Both the position numbers and the translations under genes were made by a program. The notes beneath the pieces were generated by a model. It was given only the letters and a program-made list of their open reading frames with translations, did not search any database and was not told where the DNA came from. From assembly GCA_023896275.1 (NCBI GenBank), contig MLDA01000009.1:1-64000 (forward strand): a stretch of 64,000 nucleotides of DNA, written 5' to 3'. The stretch comes from Kocuria rosea subsp. polaris. GTDB lineage: Bacteria > Actinomycetota > Actinomycetes > Actinomycetales > Micrococcaceae. This document shows, one piece after another, positions 53,088 to 62,256 of this stretch. Within the stretch, counting starts at the first letter, position 1. Each line of letters begins with the position of its first letter.

Positions 53088-54785
53088 ATGACCGATTCGC
53101 AGCCCGCACCCCTGCTGGAGATCTCCGACCTGGCCGTCGATTTCAAGACCATGCACGGCGAGGTTCCCGCCATCCACAGCGCGAGCCTCACGCTGGAGCC
53201 GGGCCGCACCCTCGCCATCGTGGGCGAATCGGGTTCGGGAAAGAGTACGACGGCGATGGCCGCCATCGGACTGCTGCCGTCGAACGCCCTGGTCCGCGGA
53301 AGCGTCCGGCTCGACGGGCGCGAGCTCCTGGGCCTGCCCGAGTCGGAGCTGCAGAAGATCCGCGGCAAGCACATCGGCATGGTGCCGCAGGACCCGATGT
53401 CCAACCTGAATCCCGTCTCGAAGATCGGCACCCAGGTCGCCGAGACCCTGCTCGCCCATGGCATGGCAACGAAGAAAGACGTCGATGCGAAGGTCGTCGC
53501 GACCCTCGAGGCGGCGGGCATCCCGGACGCCAAGGCCCGCGCGAAGATGTATCCGCACGAGTTCTCGGGCGGCCTGCGCCAGCGCGCGCTCATCGCGATC
53601 GGGCTCGCCTGCCGGCCGCGCCTGCTCATCGCAGACGAGCCGACCAGCGCCCTCGACGTGACCGTCCAGCACGTGATCCTGGATCAGATCCAGCAGATGA
53701 CCGAAGAAGCCGGCACAGCGGTCCTGCTCATCACCCACGACCTCGGCCTGGCCGCGGAGCGCGCCTCGGAACTCGTCGTCATGCACCGCGGCCACGTCGT
53801 CGAGGCGGGCAACGCCAAGCAGCTGCTCGAGGACCCACAGCACCCCTACACGCGCTCGCTGGTCGCGGCGGCCCCCTCGGTGGCGGCCGCCCGCCTGCTG
53901 CCCGGGGCCTACACCGCGGACCTCGAGGAACGCGCGAAGGCCGCAGCCGACGTCGTACCCGATGACGTGCCCGCGGAGGCGGCGGACAACATCGTGGAGA
54001 TCCGCGACCTGACCAAGGTCTACAAGCGGCGCGGATCGCGGGAGGATTTCTACGCGACGAAGAACGTTTCGCTCGAGATTCCGCGCGGGTCGACGGTCGC
54101 GATCGTCGGCGAGTCCGGGTCGGGCAAGACGACGACGGCGCGCATGCTGCTGAAGGTCATCGACCCGACGAGCGGGACGATGCTCTTCGACGGGCAGGAC
54201 GTTGCGACGCTCGACAAGGCGGCGCTCGATGACTTCCGGCAGCGCGTGCAGCCCGTGTTCCAGGACCCGTACTCGTCCCTGAACCCGATGTTCACCGTCG
54301 GCCGGATCATCGAGGAGCCACTCAAGGCGTACAAGCGCGGCACCCCGGCCGAGCGGCGGGCACGGGTGCAGGAACTGATGGAGCAGGTGGCGCTGCCGGT
54401 GTCGATGCTGCGCCGCTACCCGTCGGAACTCTCGGGCGGTCAGCGGCAACGCGTGGCGATTGCGCGGGCGCTCGCGTTGCGGCCGGAGCTGATCGTGTGT
54501 GACGAGCCGGTGTCCGCGCTCGATGTGCTGGTGCAGGACCAGATCCTCAAGTTGCTCGGTTCGCTCCAGAACGAGATGGGCCTCAGCTACCTCTTCATCT
54601 CGCACGACCTCGCCGTTGTGCGGCTGATCTCCGACTTCGTGTGCGTAATGAAGGACGGCGAGCTGGTGGAGGCGGCCTCGAGCGAGGAGATCTTCACGAA
54701 CCCGCGGCACCCCTACACGCGGCGGCTGCTGGCCTCGATTCCGGGCAACGAGCTGCGCATCGACCTCGACGGTGACGCGGCCTGA
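53088..54785 (+). CDS. Double ABC ATPase (DppD-DppF-like fusion)
   Basis: A 565-aa protein with two complete nucleotide-binding domains of the oligopeptide/dipeptide importer type. Domain 1 (about 8-260): Walker A GESGSGKST, signature EFSGGLRQR, Walker B LLIADEPTSALD. Domain 2 (about 305-560): Walker A GESGSGKTT, signature LSGGQRQR, Walker B LIVCDEPVSALD. Both end in the HPYTR...LLASIPG-type tail typical of DppD/DppF. Neither permeases nor a binding protein lie nearby, so it must serve a transporter encoded elsewhere. The ATG at 53088 is used; an upstream TTG in frame is possible. Confidence 0.9.
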   Translation: MTDSQPAPLLEISDLAVDFKTMHGEVPAIHSASLTLEPGRTLAIVGESGSGKSTTAMAAIGLLPSNALVRGSVRLDGRELLGLPESELQKIRGKHIGMVPQDPMSNLNPVSKIGTQVAETLLAHGMATKKDVDAKVVATLEAAGIPDAKARAKMYPHEFSGGLRQRALIAIGLACRPRLLIADEPTSALDVTVQHVILDQIQQMTEEAGTAVLLITHDLGLAAERASELVVMHRGHVVEAGNAKQLLEDPQHPYTRSLVAAAPSVAAARLLPGAYTADLEERAKAAADVVPDDVPAEAADNIVEIRDLTKVYKRRGSREDFYATKNVSLEIPRGSTVAIVGESGSGKTTTARMLLKVIDPTSGTMLFDGQDVATLDKAALDDFRQRVQPVFQDPYSSLNPMFTVGRIIEEPLKAYKRGTPAERRARVQELMEQVALPVSMLRRYPSELSGGQRQRVAIARALALRPELIVCDEPVSALDVLVQDQILKLLGSLQNEMGLSYLFISHDLAVVRLISDFVCVMKDGELVEAASSEEIFTNPRHPYTRRLLASIPGNELRIDLDGDAA

Positions 54786-54896
54786 GCTGAGACCCACCGC
54801 GGACTGGAGCACCCGGCCGAAACGCCGCGCCTGGCCGGTAGAGTACCTCTCACCGCGATCCGATCATCCTCGGGCGCACTGGCTCAGGAGGATCCC

Positions 54897-55628
54897 ATGG
54901 ACACACTCAAACGGCGCGGCGCCCGGGGCGCGAAATGGCGCATGGCCATCGTTCTCGCAGTACTGGCCACGCTGACAAGCGCATGCGGCGGGACGCCCGT
55001 CGGGGGAGGCAGCTCCCCATCCCCTCTACCTTCAGCCGCGCCGACCGAGCCGGCGAAGATGGCATCGGCTCCGACCACCGCGGCCGAACCGTTGGAGGAT
55101 GCCCGCTTCTGGGACATCATCGACCGTTCACTCGACGCGTCGGACGGCAGCGTCGAAGGACAGATAGTCGCACTCGAAGAAATACTTGCACAGCTGTCCC
55201 CGGCGGAGATCGCCTCCTTCGACGAAGCGTTCGTGTCCAAGAAAAGCGACTTGTACACATGGGACCTCTGGGGCGCGGCCTATGTTCTCAACGGAGGATG
55301 CTCCGACGACTGCTTCGACTACTTCCGCACCTGGGTCGTCGGACAGGGACGCCACTACTACGACGCGGTGCGGCTGGAACCGCACACTCTCGGAGACGGG
55401 GGTGCGAGCATCTCCGCGGAGAGCTTCGATGCAGAACTGATCGCCTACGTTAGCGCCGACGCGTACGAGCGCGCGAGCGGTGGCCGCGACCTCTTCACGG
55501 ACTACCCGATGAGCCCATCAGCCGGCGATGCCGAGGAGCCCTCCGGAGAGGAGTGGGACGAGGACGAGGTCGACAGCCTGTATCCGGAGCTCGAATCCCT
55601 GCCATGGCCCGACGACGAGGACAGCTAG
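54897..55628 (+). CDS. DUF4240-containing lipoprotein
   Basis: A 243-aa exported lipoprotein. Signal peptide with lipobox LTSAC (Cys30) and a Ser/Pro-rich linker, then the DUF4240 domain (about 66-185): ARFWDIIDRSLDASDG, LSPAEIASFDEAF, DLWGAAYVLNGGCSDDCFDY and FRTWVVGQG. DUF4240 proteins are usually cytoplasmic; membrane anchoring by a lipobox is less common. The ending is acidic (EEWDEDEVDSLYPELES). The ATG follows AGGAGGATCCC. Function is unknown. Confidence 0.88.
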   Translation: MDTLKRRGARGAKWRMAIVLAVLATLTSACGGTPVGGGSSPSPLPSAAPTEPAKMASAPTTAAEPLEDARFWDIIDRSLDASDGSVEGQIVALEEILAQLSPAEIASFDEAFVSKKSDLYTWDLWGAAYVLNGGCSDDCFDYFRTWVVGQGRHYYDAVRLEPHTLGDGGASISAESFDAELIAYVSADAYERASGGRDLFTDYPMSPSAGDAEEPSGEEWDEDEVDSLYPELESLPWPDDEDS

Positions 55629-55674
55629 CGAAGACCTGCCTCGCGAGAGACCCTCCCCGGGAATGAATCCCGCA

Positions 55675-55698
55675 ATTTACTTGTTCCTTCAACTAAAT
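55675..55698. promoter_or_regulatory. MarR-type palindrome upstream of glyoxalase gene
   Basis: ATTTACTTG (55675-55683) and CAACTAAAT (55690-55698) pair at 8 of 9 bases around TTCCTT. The region is AT-rich against a GC-rich background and lies 43 bp before the gene's ATG, as for quinone-responsive MarR sites of similar dioxygenase genes. Confidence 0.5.
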
Positions 55699-55740
55699 GG
55701 CAGGACTGATTCGGTCCGCGACAGGTTGGAGTTGAAGCAC

Positions 55741-56601
55741 ATGAGCACGGCGATGGACACCCTGGACCGCCTCGACGCCGGCAGCGACGTCGGCACCGTG
55801 ACCCTCAAGGTCGGCAACCTGGACGCGCAGATCCGCTACTACACCGAGGGTGTGGGGCTCGACGTCATCGACCAGACCGGCCCGAGTGCCATCCTCGGCC
55901 GGCACGGCGTCCCCGCACTGATCCTCGAGCACGCCCCTTCCCTGCGGCACGCGCCCGACGGCGCAGCCGGCCTCTTCCACACGGCGCTCCTCTTCGCCTC
56001 CCGCGCCGACCTGGCCGCCGCGGTCCAGCGCGTCGCCTCGTGGCCCGCGGGGCGCTTCCTCGGCGCGTCGGACCACCTCGTCTCGGAGGCGTTCTACTTC
56101 GACGACCCCGAGGGCAACGGCGTCGAGCTCTACTTCGATCGCCCGCGCGAGACCTGGCGGTGGGACGGCGATCGCGTCGCCATGGACACGGTGTACCTGG
56201 ACCCGCGCCGCTACCTGCAACGCCACCTCGCCGAGCCCTCGGGGGGCGGCGCGAAGGTGGGCCATGTCCACCTCAAGGTCGGCGACGTCGCGACCGCGCG
56301 CAATTTCTATGCGGGTGTCGTCGGATTCGACGTCACCGCGACAATCGGCAACAGCGCCGTGTTCTTCTCCGTCGGCGGCTACCACCACCACCTCGCCGCC
56401 AACACGTGGAATTCGCGCGGGGCTACCGGACGCGAACCCTCGCTCGGGCTCGGCGAAATCGACCTGACCGTGCCCGACGCCGCCGCGATGGGCGCCCTGC
56501 GGGAGCGGCTCACGTCCCGCTCGGTCCTTTGGTACGACGACGGGCGCACACTCACGTTCGAAGACCCCTGGAACAACGCTCTGCGCATCACCGCCGGCTG
56601 A
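55741..56601 (+). CDS. Two-domain glyoxalase/ring-cleavage dioxygenase-like protein
   Basis: A 286-aa vicinal-oxygen-chelate protein with two tandem domains. Domain 1: VTLKVGNLDAQIRYYTEGVG to DDPEGNGVELYFDRP; domain 2: GHVHLKVGDVATARNFYAGV with GGYHHHLAANTWNSRG. The metal ligands match CatE/MhqO-like enzymes: His in HVHLKV, His in FHTALL and Glu in VELYFD or the last Glu of FEDPWNN. It could be a catechol dioxygenase or glyoxalase. It is probably controlled by a MarR-type site just upstream, although no regulator lies beside it. Confidence 0.85.
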   Translation: MSTAMDTLDRLDAGSDVGTVTLKVGNLDAQIRYYTEGVGLDVIDQTGPSAILGRHGVPALILEHAPSLRHAPDGAAGLFHTALLFASRADLAAAVQRVASWPAGRFLGASDHLVSEAFYFDDPEGNGVELYFDRPRETWRWDGDRVAMDTVYLDPRRYLQRHLAEPSGGGAKVGHVHLKVGDVATARNFYAGVVGFDVTATIGNSAVFFSVGGYHHHLAANTWNSRGATGREPSLGLGEIDLTVPDAAAMGALRERLTSRSVLWYDDGRTLTFEDPWNNALRITAG

Positions 56602-56719
56602 CCCGGGCCGACCCAGGCCCGCGACGCGGCGAACGGGGCGCTCCCCATCGCCCCGTCCGCCCGAAGTCCGTGACCGAATCCCGCCAGCGCGGATCGCGCA
56701 CGTACGGCAGGATGAACCC

Positions 56720-58297
56720 ATGACCATGACCGGCGGTGCGACCACGTTCGAGGAATTGCCGTTCGACGCCAAGTACACGGCGATCGACGCCCGTGACGGC
56801 CGTTTCGACGGCGCCTTCTACACCGCCGTCTTCACGACCGGCATCTACTGCCGCCCCTCGTGCCCGGCCCCGACCCCGAAGCGGGAGAACGTGACGTTCC
56901 TGCGCACCGCGGCCGAGGCGCAGGTTCGCGGCTTCCGGCCGTGCCTGCGCTGCTTCCCCGAGGCCCTGCCGGGCTCCCCCGCGTGGGACCCCACGGCGAC
57001 GCTCGCCGGCCGCGCCCTCGCCCTGATCGGCGACGGTGCGTTGGACTCCGGCGATGGCGTGGCCACCGCGCCTGCCGCCGTCGAAAGCCCACCCACGGTC
57101 CCCGCACTGGCCTCCCGCCTGGGCGTCTCGGTGCGCACGCTGAACCGGGCGCTCGTCGAGGCCACCGGCGCCCCCGCGCTGGCCCATGCCCGTGCCCGAC
57201 GCGCCCGCGGCGCCTTCCGGCTTCTCGCCTCCACCGACCTGCCGGTCACCGACGTGGCGTTCGCCGCCGGCTTTGGCAGCATCAGGCAGTTCAACGACAC
57301 GATCCGCGCCGTCTTCGGCCGGTCCGCCGGCGAGCTGCGCGCAGCCACCCGGCACACCGGCGCCACCTCCACCCGCGTGGCGGCGGCACCGGTCGCACTG
57401 AGCGCCCGCCTGCCGGTGCGCGGCGGGCTCAACTGGGCTGGGTTGAGCAGCTGGTTCGCCGCACGCACGATCGCCGGGATGGACCGGATCGACGCCGGCG
57501 TCTACGAGCGCGCGCTCGACCTGGCGCACGGACGCGGCCTGCTCCGCCTCGGCCCGGACCCGTCCGGCGTCCTGCGCGCCCGGATCACGCTCGACGACGC
57601 CCGCGACCTCCCAGCGGCCGTCGCCACCGCCCGCCGCCTCACCGACGCCGACGCCGACCTGCCCGGCATCGAGTCCGCGCTGTCCCGCACCGCCTGGCTG
57701 CGCCCGCTCGTCGCGGCGCGTCCGGGCACCCGCATCCCCGGCATCCCGACCCTGCACGAGGCCGTCCTGCGCGCCGTCACCGGCCAGCAGATCACGGTGG
57801 CCGCAGGTCAACACCTCATGGCCGCCGCGGTCCGCGCCGCGCGAGCCGGCTCCGCACCGCCCGGGAGCGAGCACGACAGCGGGGCGCCGCCGTCGTCCTC
57901 CGAGCTGAGCCCGTTCCCGAGCGCGGGCGCCGCGCTCGCGCACCTGGGCGACTGGTACCGGGGGCCGGCGGCTCGCCGGGCGACCATCGAGCGCGTGCTG
58001 GCGCTGCTCGCCGAGGACCCGACGGCGGCCGACGCGGACTTGGTCGAGCGGCTCGCGGCCCTCAAGGGCGTGGGCCCGTGGACGATCGCCTACACCCGGC
58101 TGCGCGCGCTCGGCGACCCCGACGTGGACCTCAGCGGCGATGCCGCTCTGGCCAACAACGCGCGGGCGCTCGGCCTCGCTGAAAGCCGCGCCGATCTCGC
58201 CGCGGAGCTCGAGGCCGCGCGGCCGTGGCGCTCCTACGCCGCGGCGCACCTGTGGGCCGCGACGCCAGCATCGACGACACCCGGAGGAGCCGCATGA
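56720..58297 (+). CDS. Ada-AlkA fusion (DNA-3-methyladenine glycosylase with methyl-sensing HTH)
   Basis: A 525-aa DNA-alkylation repair regulator/enzyme. The Ada zinc domain has Cys44, Cys48, Cys75 and Cys78 (CRPSC and CLRC). An AraC-type HTH follows (TLNRALVEATGAP to DVAFAAGFGSIRQFNDTIR). Then an AlkA-type N-domain and the HhH-GPD glycosylase (about 265-500), ending AALKGVGPWTIAYTRLRA and GDPDVDLSGD with catalytic Asp. Methylation of the Ada cysteine would activate the alkylation response. It overlaps the ogt gene by 4 bp. Confidence 0.93.
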   Translation: MTMTGGATTFEELPFDAKYTAIDARDGRFDGAFYTAVFTTGIYCRPSCPAPTPKRENVTFLRTAAEAQVRGFRPCLRCFPEALPGSPAWDPTATLAGRALALIGDGALDSGDGVATAPAAVESPPTVPALASRLGVSVRTLNRALVEATGAPALAHARARRARGAFRLLASTDLPVTDVAFAAGFGSIRQFNDTIRAVFGRSAGELRAATRHTGATSTRVAAAPVALSARLPVRGGLNWAGLSSWFAARTIAGMDRIDAGVYERALDLAHGRGLLRLGPDPSGVLRARITLDDARDLPAAVATARRLTDADADLPGIESALSRTAWLRPLVAARPGTRIPGIPTLHEAVLRAVTGQQITVAAGQHLMAAAVRAARAGSAPPGSEHDSGAPPSSSELSPFPSAGAALAHLGDWYRGPAARRATIERVLALLAEDPTAADADLVERLAALKGVGPWTIAYTRLRALGDPDVDLSGDAALANNARALGLAESRADLAAELEAARPWRSYAAAHLWAATPASTTPGGAA

Positions 58298-58800
58298 AAC
58301 ACCTCATCGCCGACCTGCGCGAACTAGCGGATACGCCGATCGGGGCCCTGACGATCGCGGCCGACGCTGGGCGCATCACCGGAATCTGGTTCGCCGATCA
58401 TCGCTACCCGCCGGCGCCGGAGCGGCTCGGCCAGCGCGTCGGCCAGGGTGAGGACCCCCTGCTCGACGCCGCCGCGGCGCAGTTGGCGGCCTACGCGTCC
58501 GGCCGCGCGGAGGGCTTCGACCTTCCCCTGGGCCCGCCGGGCACGGTCCGGCAGAAGGCCGTGTGGGACGAGCTGCGCGGCATCGCGCGCGGAACCACAA
58601 CGACCTACGGCGAGATCGCGCGGGCCGTCGGTTCGCCGCGCGGGGCGCAGGCGGTCGGCCAGGCCGTGGGCCGCAACCCCCTGAGCATCGTCGTTCCGTG
58701 CCACCGTGTGCTCGGCGCCGGCGGCGGCCTCACCGGCTATGCCGGGGGCGCCGAACGCAAGCGCTTCCTGCTGGCACTGGAGGGCGCGACGCTCACCTGA
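58294..58800 (+). CDS. ogt: Methylated-DNA-protein-cysteine methyltransferase
   Basis: A 168-aa suicide enzyme that removes methyl from O6-methylguanine. Active Cys136 is in VVPCHRVLGAGGGLTGYAGG, and the HTH recognition part is TTYGEIARAVGSPRGAQAVGQ. The ATG overlaps the Ada-AlkA stop (ATGA) and has GGAGGAGCCGC upstream, so the two repair genes are translated together. It is convergent with the idonate dehydrogenase gene, with a 2-bp gap and no terminator. Confidence 0.95.
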   Translation: MKHLIADLRELADTPIGALTIAADAGRITGIWFADHRYPPAPERLGQRVGQGEDPLLDAAAAQLAAYASGRAEGFDLPLGPPGTVRQKAVWDELRGIARGTTTTYGEIARAVGSPRGAQAVGQAVGRNPLSIVVPCHRVLGAGGGLTGYAGGAERKRFLLALEGATLT

Positions 58801-58802
58801 GG

Positions 58803-59834
58803 TCACGCCCCGAAGTCGAGCAGGACCTTTCCCGAGGAGGGGCCCCGCGCGGTCTCGAAGGCCTCGAGCGCGCGTTCGGCGGGAAAGACATGGGTGACGA
58901 CGCCGGAAACGTCGAGCGAGCCGTCGGCCAGGGACTCGAGGACCGCGCCGATTTCGTTGTTGAAGCGGAAGGACCCGCGGACATCGAGCTCGCGCGTGAT
59001 GACCCGCGCGGCCGGAAAGTCGACATCGCCGAGCCGTTGCAGCCCGACCAGCACCAGGATGCCCCCTCGCACCGCCGCGTCAACGGCGGCGTGCAGCCCC
59101 GGCACGGTCCCCGACGTTTCCAGCACGACGTCGGCCGCCAGCTTCGCAATCGCCTCGCCGTCGCGGGCGTCAAGGGCGCGGGCTCCCAGCCGGGCGGCTC
59201 GTTCCCGCGCCTCTGGCGCGATGTCGGTCGCCATGACCTCGGCAGCGCCGAGGCGGAACGCGGCCGCAGCCACCAGCAGGCCGATGGGCCCGGAGCCGAC
59301 AACCGCGACCCGCTTGCCCGCAATGTCCCCCGCCCGCTCGACTCCGTGCCACGCCACGGCCGCGGGCTCGGCGAGAGCCGCGCCCTCGAGCGTCAGGCCA
59401 TCCGGAAGCGGCCGCAGCATTCGAGCCGGCAGGGCCACACGCCGCTGGAACGCCCCCTCCGTGTGCGGGTCATGCGCCGCGGACCCGAGATAGGTAGCGC
59501 GCGGCGCGAGATGGGGCCGGTGCCGGGGCCAGGCGGTGGCGCCGTCGTCGTGCGGGGTGCCCGGGTGCACGGCGACGGGCGTCCCGGCGGCGGGGCCGGT
59601 GCCGTCCGCAGCGCCGGCCAGCACGGTTCCGACCACCTCATGGCCCAAGACCATCGGGCGTTTGAGGACCGAGGCGCCCGCCGCCCCGTGCTGCCAATAG
59701 TGCAGATCGCTGCCGCAGACACCGCCGTAGGCGATCTCGACGACCGCCTCATCGGCCGCCGGGCGGGGCTCGGCGGCGGCTTCGACGCGCAGATCGCCGG
59801 CCGCTCGGGCCACGATGGCTGGATTCCGTGTCAT
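58803..59834 (-). CDS. Zinc-type alcohol dehydrogenase (L-idonate 5-dehydrogenase-like), lacking structural zinc
   Basis: A 343-aa medium-chain dehydrogenase. Catalytic zinc residues Cys40, His65 and Glu66 (VCGSDLHY, GHEVVG) are present, and the NAD fold is VAVVGSGPIGLLVAAAAFRLG. In the structural zinc loop (about residues 91-119), where relatives have four Cys, this protein has VHPGTPHDDGATAWPRHR with no Cys, so only one zinc can bind. Most similar in pattern to IdnD, converting L-idonate to 5-ketogluconate. It follows the IdnO-like gene, with 31 bp between them. Confidence 0.9.
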   Translation of the reverse strand: MTRNPAIVARAAGDLRVEAAAEPRPAADEAVVEIAYGGVCGSDLHYWQHGAAGASVLKRPMVLGHEVVGTVLAGAADGTGPAAGTPVAVHPGTPHDDGATAWPRHRPHLAPRATYLGSAAHDPHTEGAFQRRVALPARMLRPLPDGLTLEGAALAEPAAVAWHGVERAGDIAGKRVAVVGSGPIGLLVAAAAFRLGAAEVMATDIAPEARERAARLGARALDARDGEAIAKLAADVVLETSGTVPGLHAAVDAAVRGGILVLVGLQRLGDVDFPAARVITRELDVRGSFRFNNEIGAVLESLADGSLDVSGVVTHVFPAERALEAFETARGPSSGKVLLDFGA

Positions 59835-59864
59835 GGATGCCCTCTCCGGGACCTCGTGGTGGGC

Positions 59865-60641
59865 TCAGACGACGGCGGTCATTCCGCCGTCGACGTACAG
59901 GACCTGGCCATTGACGAACCGGGACGCATCGGAGGCAAGGAAGATGAGCGGGCCCACGAGGTCGTCGATGTCGCCCCACCGGCCTGCGGGCGTGCGCGCG
60001 GCGACCCACGCGGAGAACGCCTCGTCCTCGACGAGGGCCCGCGTGAGCTCCGTGCTGAAATAGCCCGGCGCGAGCGCGTTGGCCGTGATGCCGTGCGGGG
60101 CAAGCTCGGCGCAGAGCCCCTTGGTGAGCATCACGATCCCCCCTTTGGTGGCCGCATACGGCGTGATGTTCGGGCGTGCGAGCTGTGACTGCACCGAGCC
60201 GATGTTGACGATCCGCCCGCTGCCGCGGCTGATCATCCCGGAGGACACGCGTTTCGAGACGAGGAACGCGCTCGTGAGGTTGGTGGCTAGGAGCGTGTCC
60301 CAGTCGGCCACGGAGAACTCCGTCAGCGGCGCACGCCGCTGCATACCCGCGTTGTTGACCAGGATGTCCGGAACCCCGATCGCGTCCTCGATCCGCCTCA
60401 GGCCCGCGTCGACGTCGGCTTCGTCTGTCACGTCGAAGGCCGCCGCGTGCACGGGGTTCGACGTCGCGTGAGCGATCACGTCGGCCGTGGCCTGCGCCGT
60501 GTCCGGGTCGCGGCCGTGGACGACGACCGTCGCCCCGGCCTCCGCGAGGCCAGCCGCGAGGCGGCGGCCAATTCCGCGTGAGCTGCCGGTCACGAGCGCG
60601 GTGCGCCCCGTGAGATCGAACGCAGCACCTCCCGGACTCAT
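59865..60641 (-). CDS. SDR, gluconate 5-dehydrogenase-like
   Basis: A 258-aa dehydrogenase. Coenzyme loop ALVTGSSRGIGRRLA, NNAGMQ, catalytic Ser in NIGSVQSQL and Tyr-x-x-x-Lys in YAATKGG. The pattern matches IdnO/Gno, which reduces 5-ketogluconate to D-gluconate. It overlaps the upstream transporter gene by 4 bp. Together with the IdnD-like gene it would carry L-idonate into gluconate metabolism, although neither substrate is proven from sequence. Confidence 0.88.
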   Translation of the reverse strand: MSPGGAAFDLTGRTALVTGSSRGIGRRLAAGLAEAGATVVVHGRDPDTAQATADVIAHATSNPVHAAAFDVTDEADVDAGLRRIEDAIGVPDILVNNAGMQRRAPLTEFSVADWDTLLATNLTSAFLVSKRVSSGMISRGSGRIVNIGSVQSQLARPNITPYAATKGGIVMLTKGLCAELAPHGITANALAPGYFSTELTRALVEDEAFSAWVAARTPAGRWGDIDDLVGPLIFLASDASRFVNGQVLYVDGGMTAVV

Positions 60642-62122
60642 CGGGATGCCCCCGCGCGCTCACGGCGGCCTTCTTCCCGCTCACCTGCAGCGCTGAACGT
60701 CGTCGCTGCCGCCACCTCGCCGGCGGCGACCGCGTGGCTGCCGCCCAGCCATACGTCGTCGCCCGCTTCGACGCGGGAGACCTTCACGGCGTCGTCGGTC
60801 CGCGTCAGGTCCCGGCGCAGGGTCTCCGGTACCAAGAAGGTGGAGGCCGTTGTGATGGCTGCCAGCCCGGTCATGTACAGGCCGATAACCAGCCAGTTCG
60901 CGTCGGTCACGGCAATCAGGTACGCGCCGAGGACGCCGGCCAATCCGCCGGCGAGCACCGCGGAGAGCTCACGGGCCATCGCCACCCCGAGATACCGGTG
61001 GCGGCTTCCGAACAGCTCTGGAAGCATCGCGCACTGCGGGCCGAGCATGCTGTTCACGGCGATGCCTATACCGATCGCAACGACGCCAACGGCCAGGTAC
61101 GGGTTGCCGAGCGTCAGCGCCCACCAGGCCGGCAACGAGTAGAAGAGAAGGAAGACCGACCCGAACCGGTAGACGGCCCGACGTCCGAACCGGTCGGACA
61201 GTGCCCCCGACAGCGGAACGGTGAAGATGCCGATCAACGCGCCGAGCGTCACGCCCCAGGTCAGAATGCCCTTGTCTGCATCGGAGCCGACCACGGCGAC
61301 GAAGAAGCTCAGCGCGAGGGTCTGGAACATGTAGGACCCGCCGTTCTCGGCCATCCGCAACCCGATCCCGACCAGGACACCGGGGAAGCCGGTGCGGAAG
61401 ATCTCACGCACGGGCTTGTCCGCGATCTGTTCCTGCTTCTCGAGCTCGACGAAGGTCGGCGTTTCGCGCAGCCGGGCACGGATCAGGACGGCCAGCACGA
61501 TCAGCACGAACGAGGCGAGGAAGGGCACGCGCCAACCCCAGGACATCAGGTCCTCCTGCGGCAGCAGCGTGAGCAGGGAGAAGACGACGGCGGCCATCAG
61601 GGTTCCCGCCTGGATCCCGACGAACGGCAGGGCGGAGAAAAATCCGCGCCGCCCCACGGGCGAGTACTCCGCCATGAGCACGGTCGCCCCCGCTTGTTCG
61701 GCACCGGCGCCGAAACCCTGCAGGAGCCGCAGCAGCACCAGGAGGGCCGGGGCCCAGAACCCGATCTGGTCGTAGGTCGGGAGAACCCCGATGAGCGTCG
61801 ACGCGCCACCCATCAGGATGATGGTGACCACCAGCACGAACTTGCGGCCGAGCCTGTCGCCGAGGACCCCGAAGAAGAGCCCGCCGAACGGCCGCGCGAC
61901 GAAGCCGACGCCGAAAGTTGCGAAGGCGGCCACCGTCGCCATCGCCGGGTCTTCCTGAGGGAAGAACAGGACGTTGAAGATCAGCGCCGTTGCCAACCCG
62001 TAGAGGGCGAAATCGAAATACTCGAGGGCGCTGCCGATGCTGGACGCGAGTGTGGCGCGCCGGAGATTGTCATCGTAGTCCGCCTGGTCTTCAGCGGCGC
62101 CAGCGGTCGGCGGTGTCTGCAC
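60638..62122 (-). CDS. MHS-family MFS transporter
   Basis: A 494-aa major-facilitator symporter of the metabolite:H+ symporter family with 12 helices. The first helix is SSIGSALEYFDFALYGLATA and the loop signature is GVLGDRLGRKFVL. It likely imports a sugar acid or related organic acid, given the downstream idonate-type enzymes. The C-terminal tail is long and charged (about residues 435-494). It overlaps the IdnO-like gene by 4 bp and follows the terminator after the IclR gene. Confidence 0.9.
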   Translation of the reverse strand: MQTPPTAGAAEDQADYDDNLRRATLASSIGSALEYFDFALYGLATALIFNVLFFPQEDPAMATVAAFATFGVGFVARPFGGLFFGVLGDRLGRKFVLVVTIILMGGASTLIGVLPTYDQIGFWAPALLVLLRLLQGFGAGAEQAGATVLMAEYSPVGRRGFFSALPFVGIQAGTLMAAVVFSLLTLLPQEDLMSWGWRVPFLASFVLIVLAVLIRARLRETPTFVELEKQEQIADKPVREIFRTGFPGVLVGIGLRMAENGGSYMFQTLALSFFVAVVGSDADKGILTWGVTLGALIGIFTVPLSGALSDRFGRRAVYRFGSVFLLFYSLPAWWALTLGNPYLAVGVVAIGIGIAVNSMLGPQCAMLPELFGSRHRYLGVAMARELSAVLAGGLAGVLGAYLIAVTDANWLVIGLYMTGLAAITTASTFLVPETLRRDLTRTDDAVKVSRVEAGDDVWLGGSHAVAAGEVAAATTFSAAGEREEGRRERAGASR

Positions 62123-62256
62123 GGGGTCTCCTTCGGTAAGTGATGGGGGTCACAGAAGTGCTCGTTGAAAGAAGTTACCATTTCCGCGAACGGTGTACAA
62201 CATATTGGACGACGAATTATTGGGGCCTCTTGGAACGCGCCAGAACAGCCGCGCAA

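Noticed and set aside
62123-62256. IclR operator between transporter start and terminator
   Set aside because: The region around 62176-62205 has only weak inverted symmetry (such as GTT...AAC), not enough for a site call.
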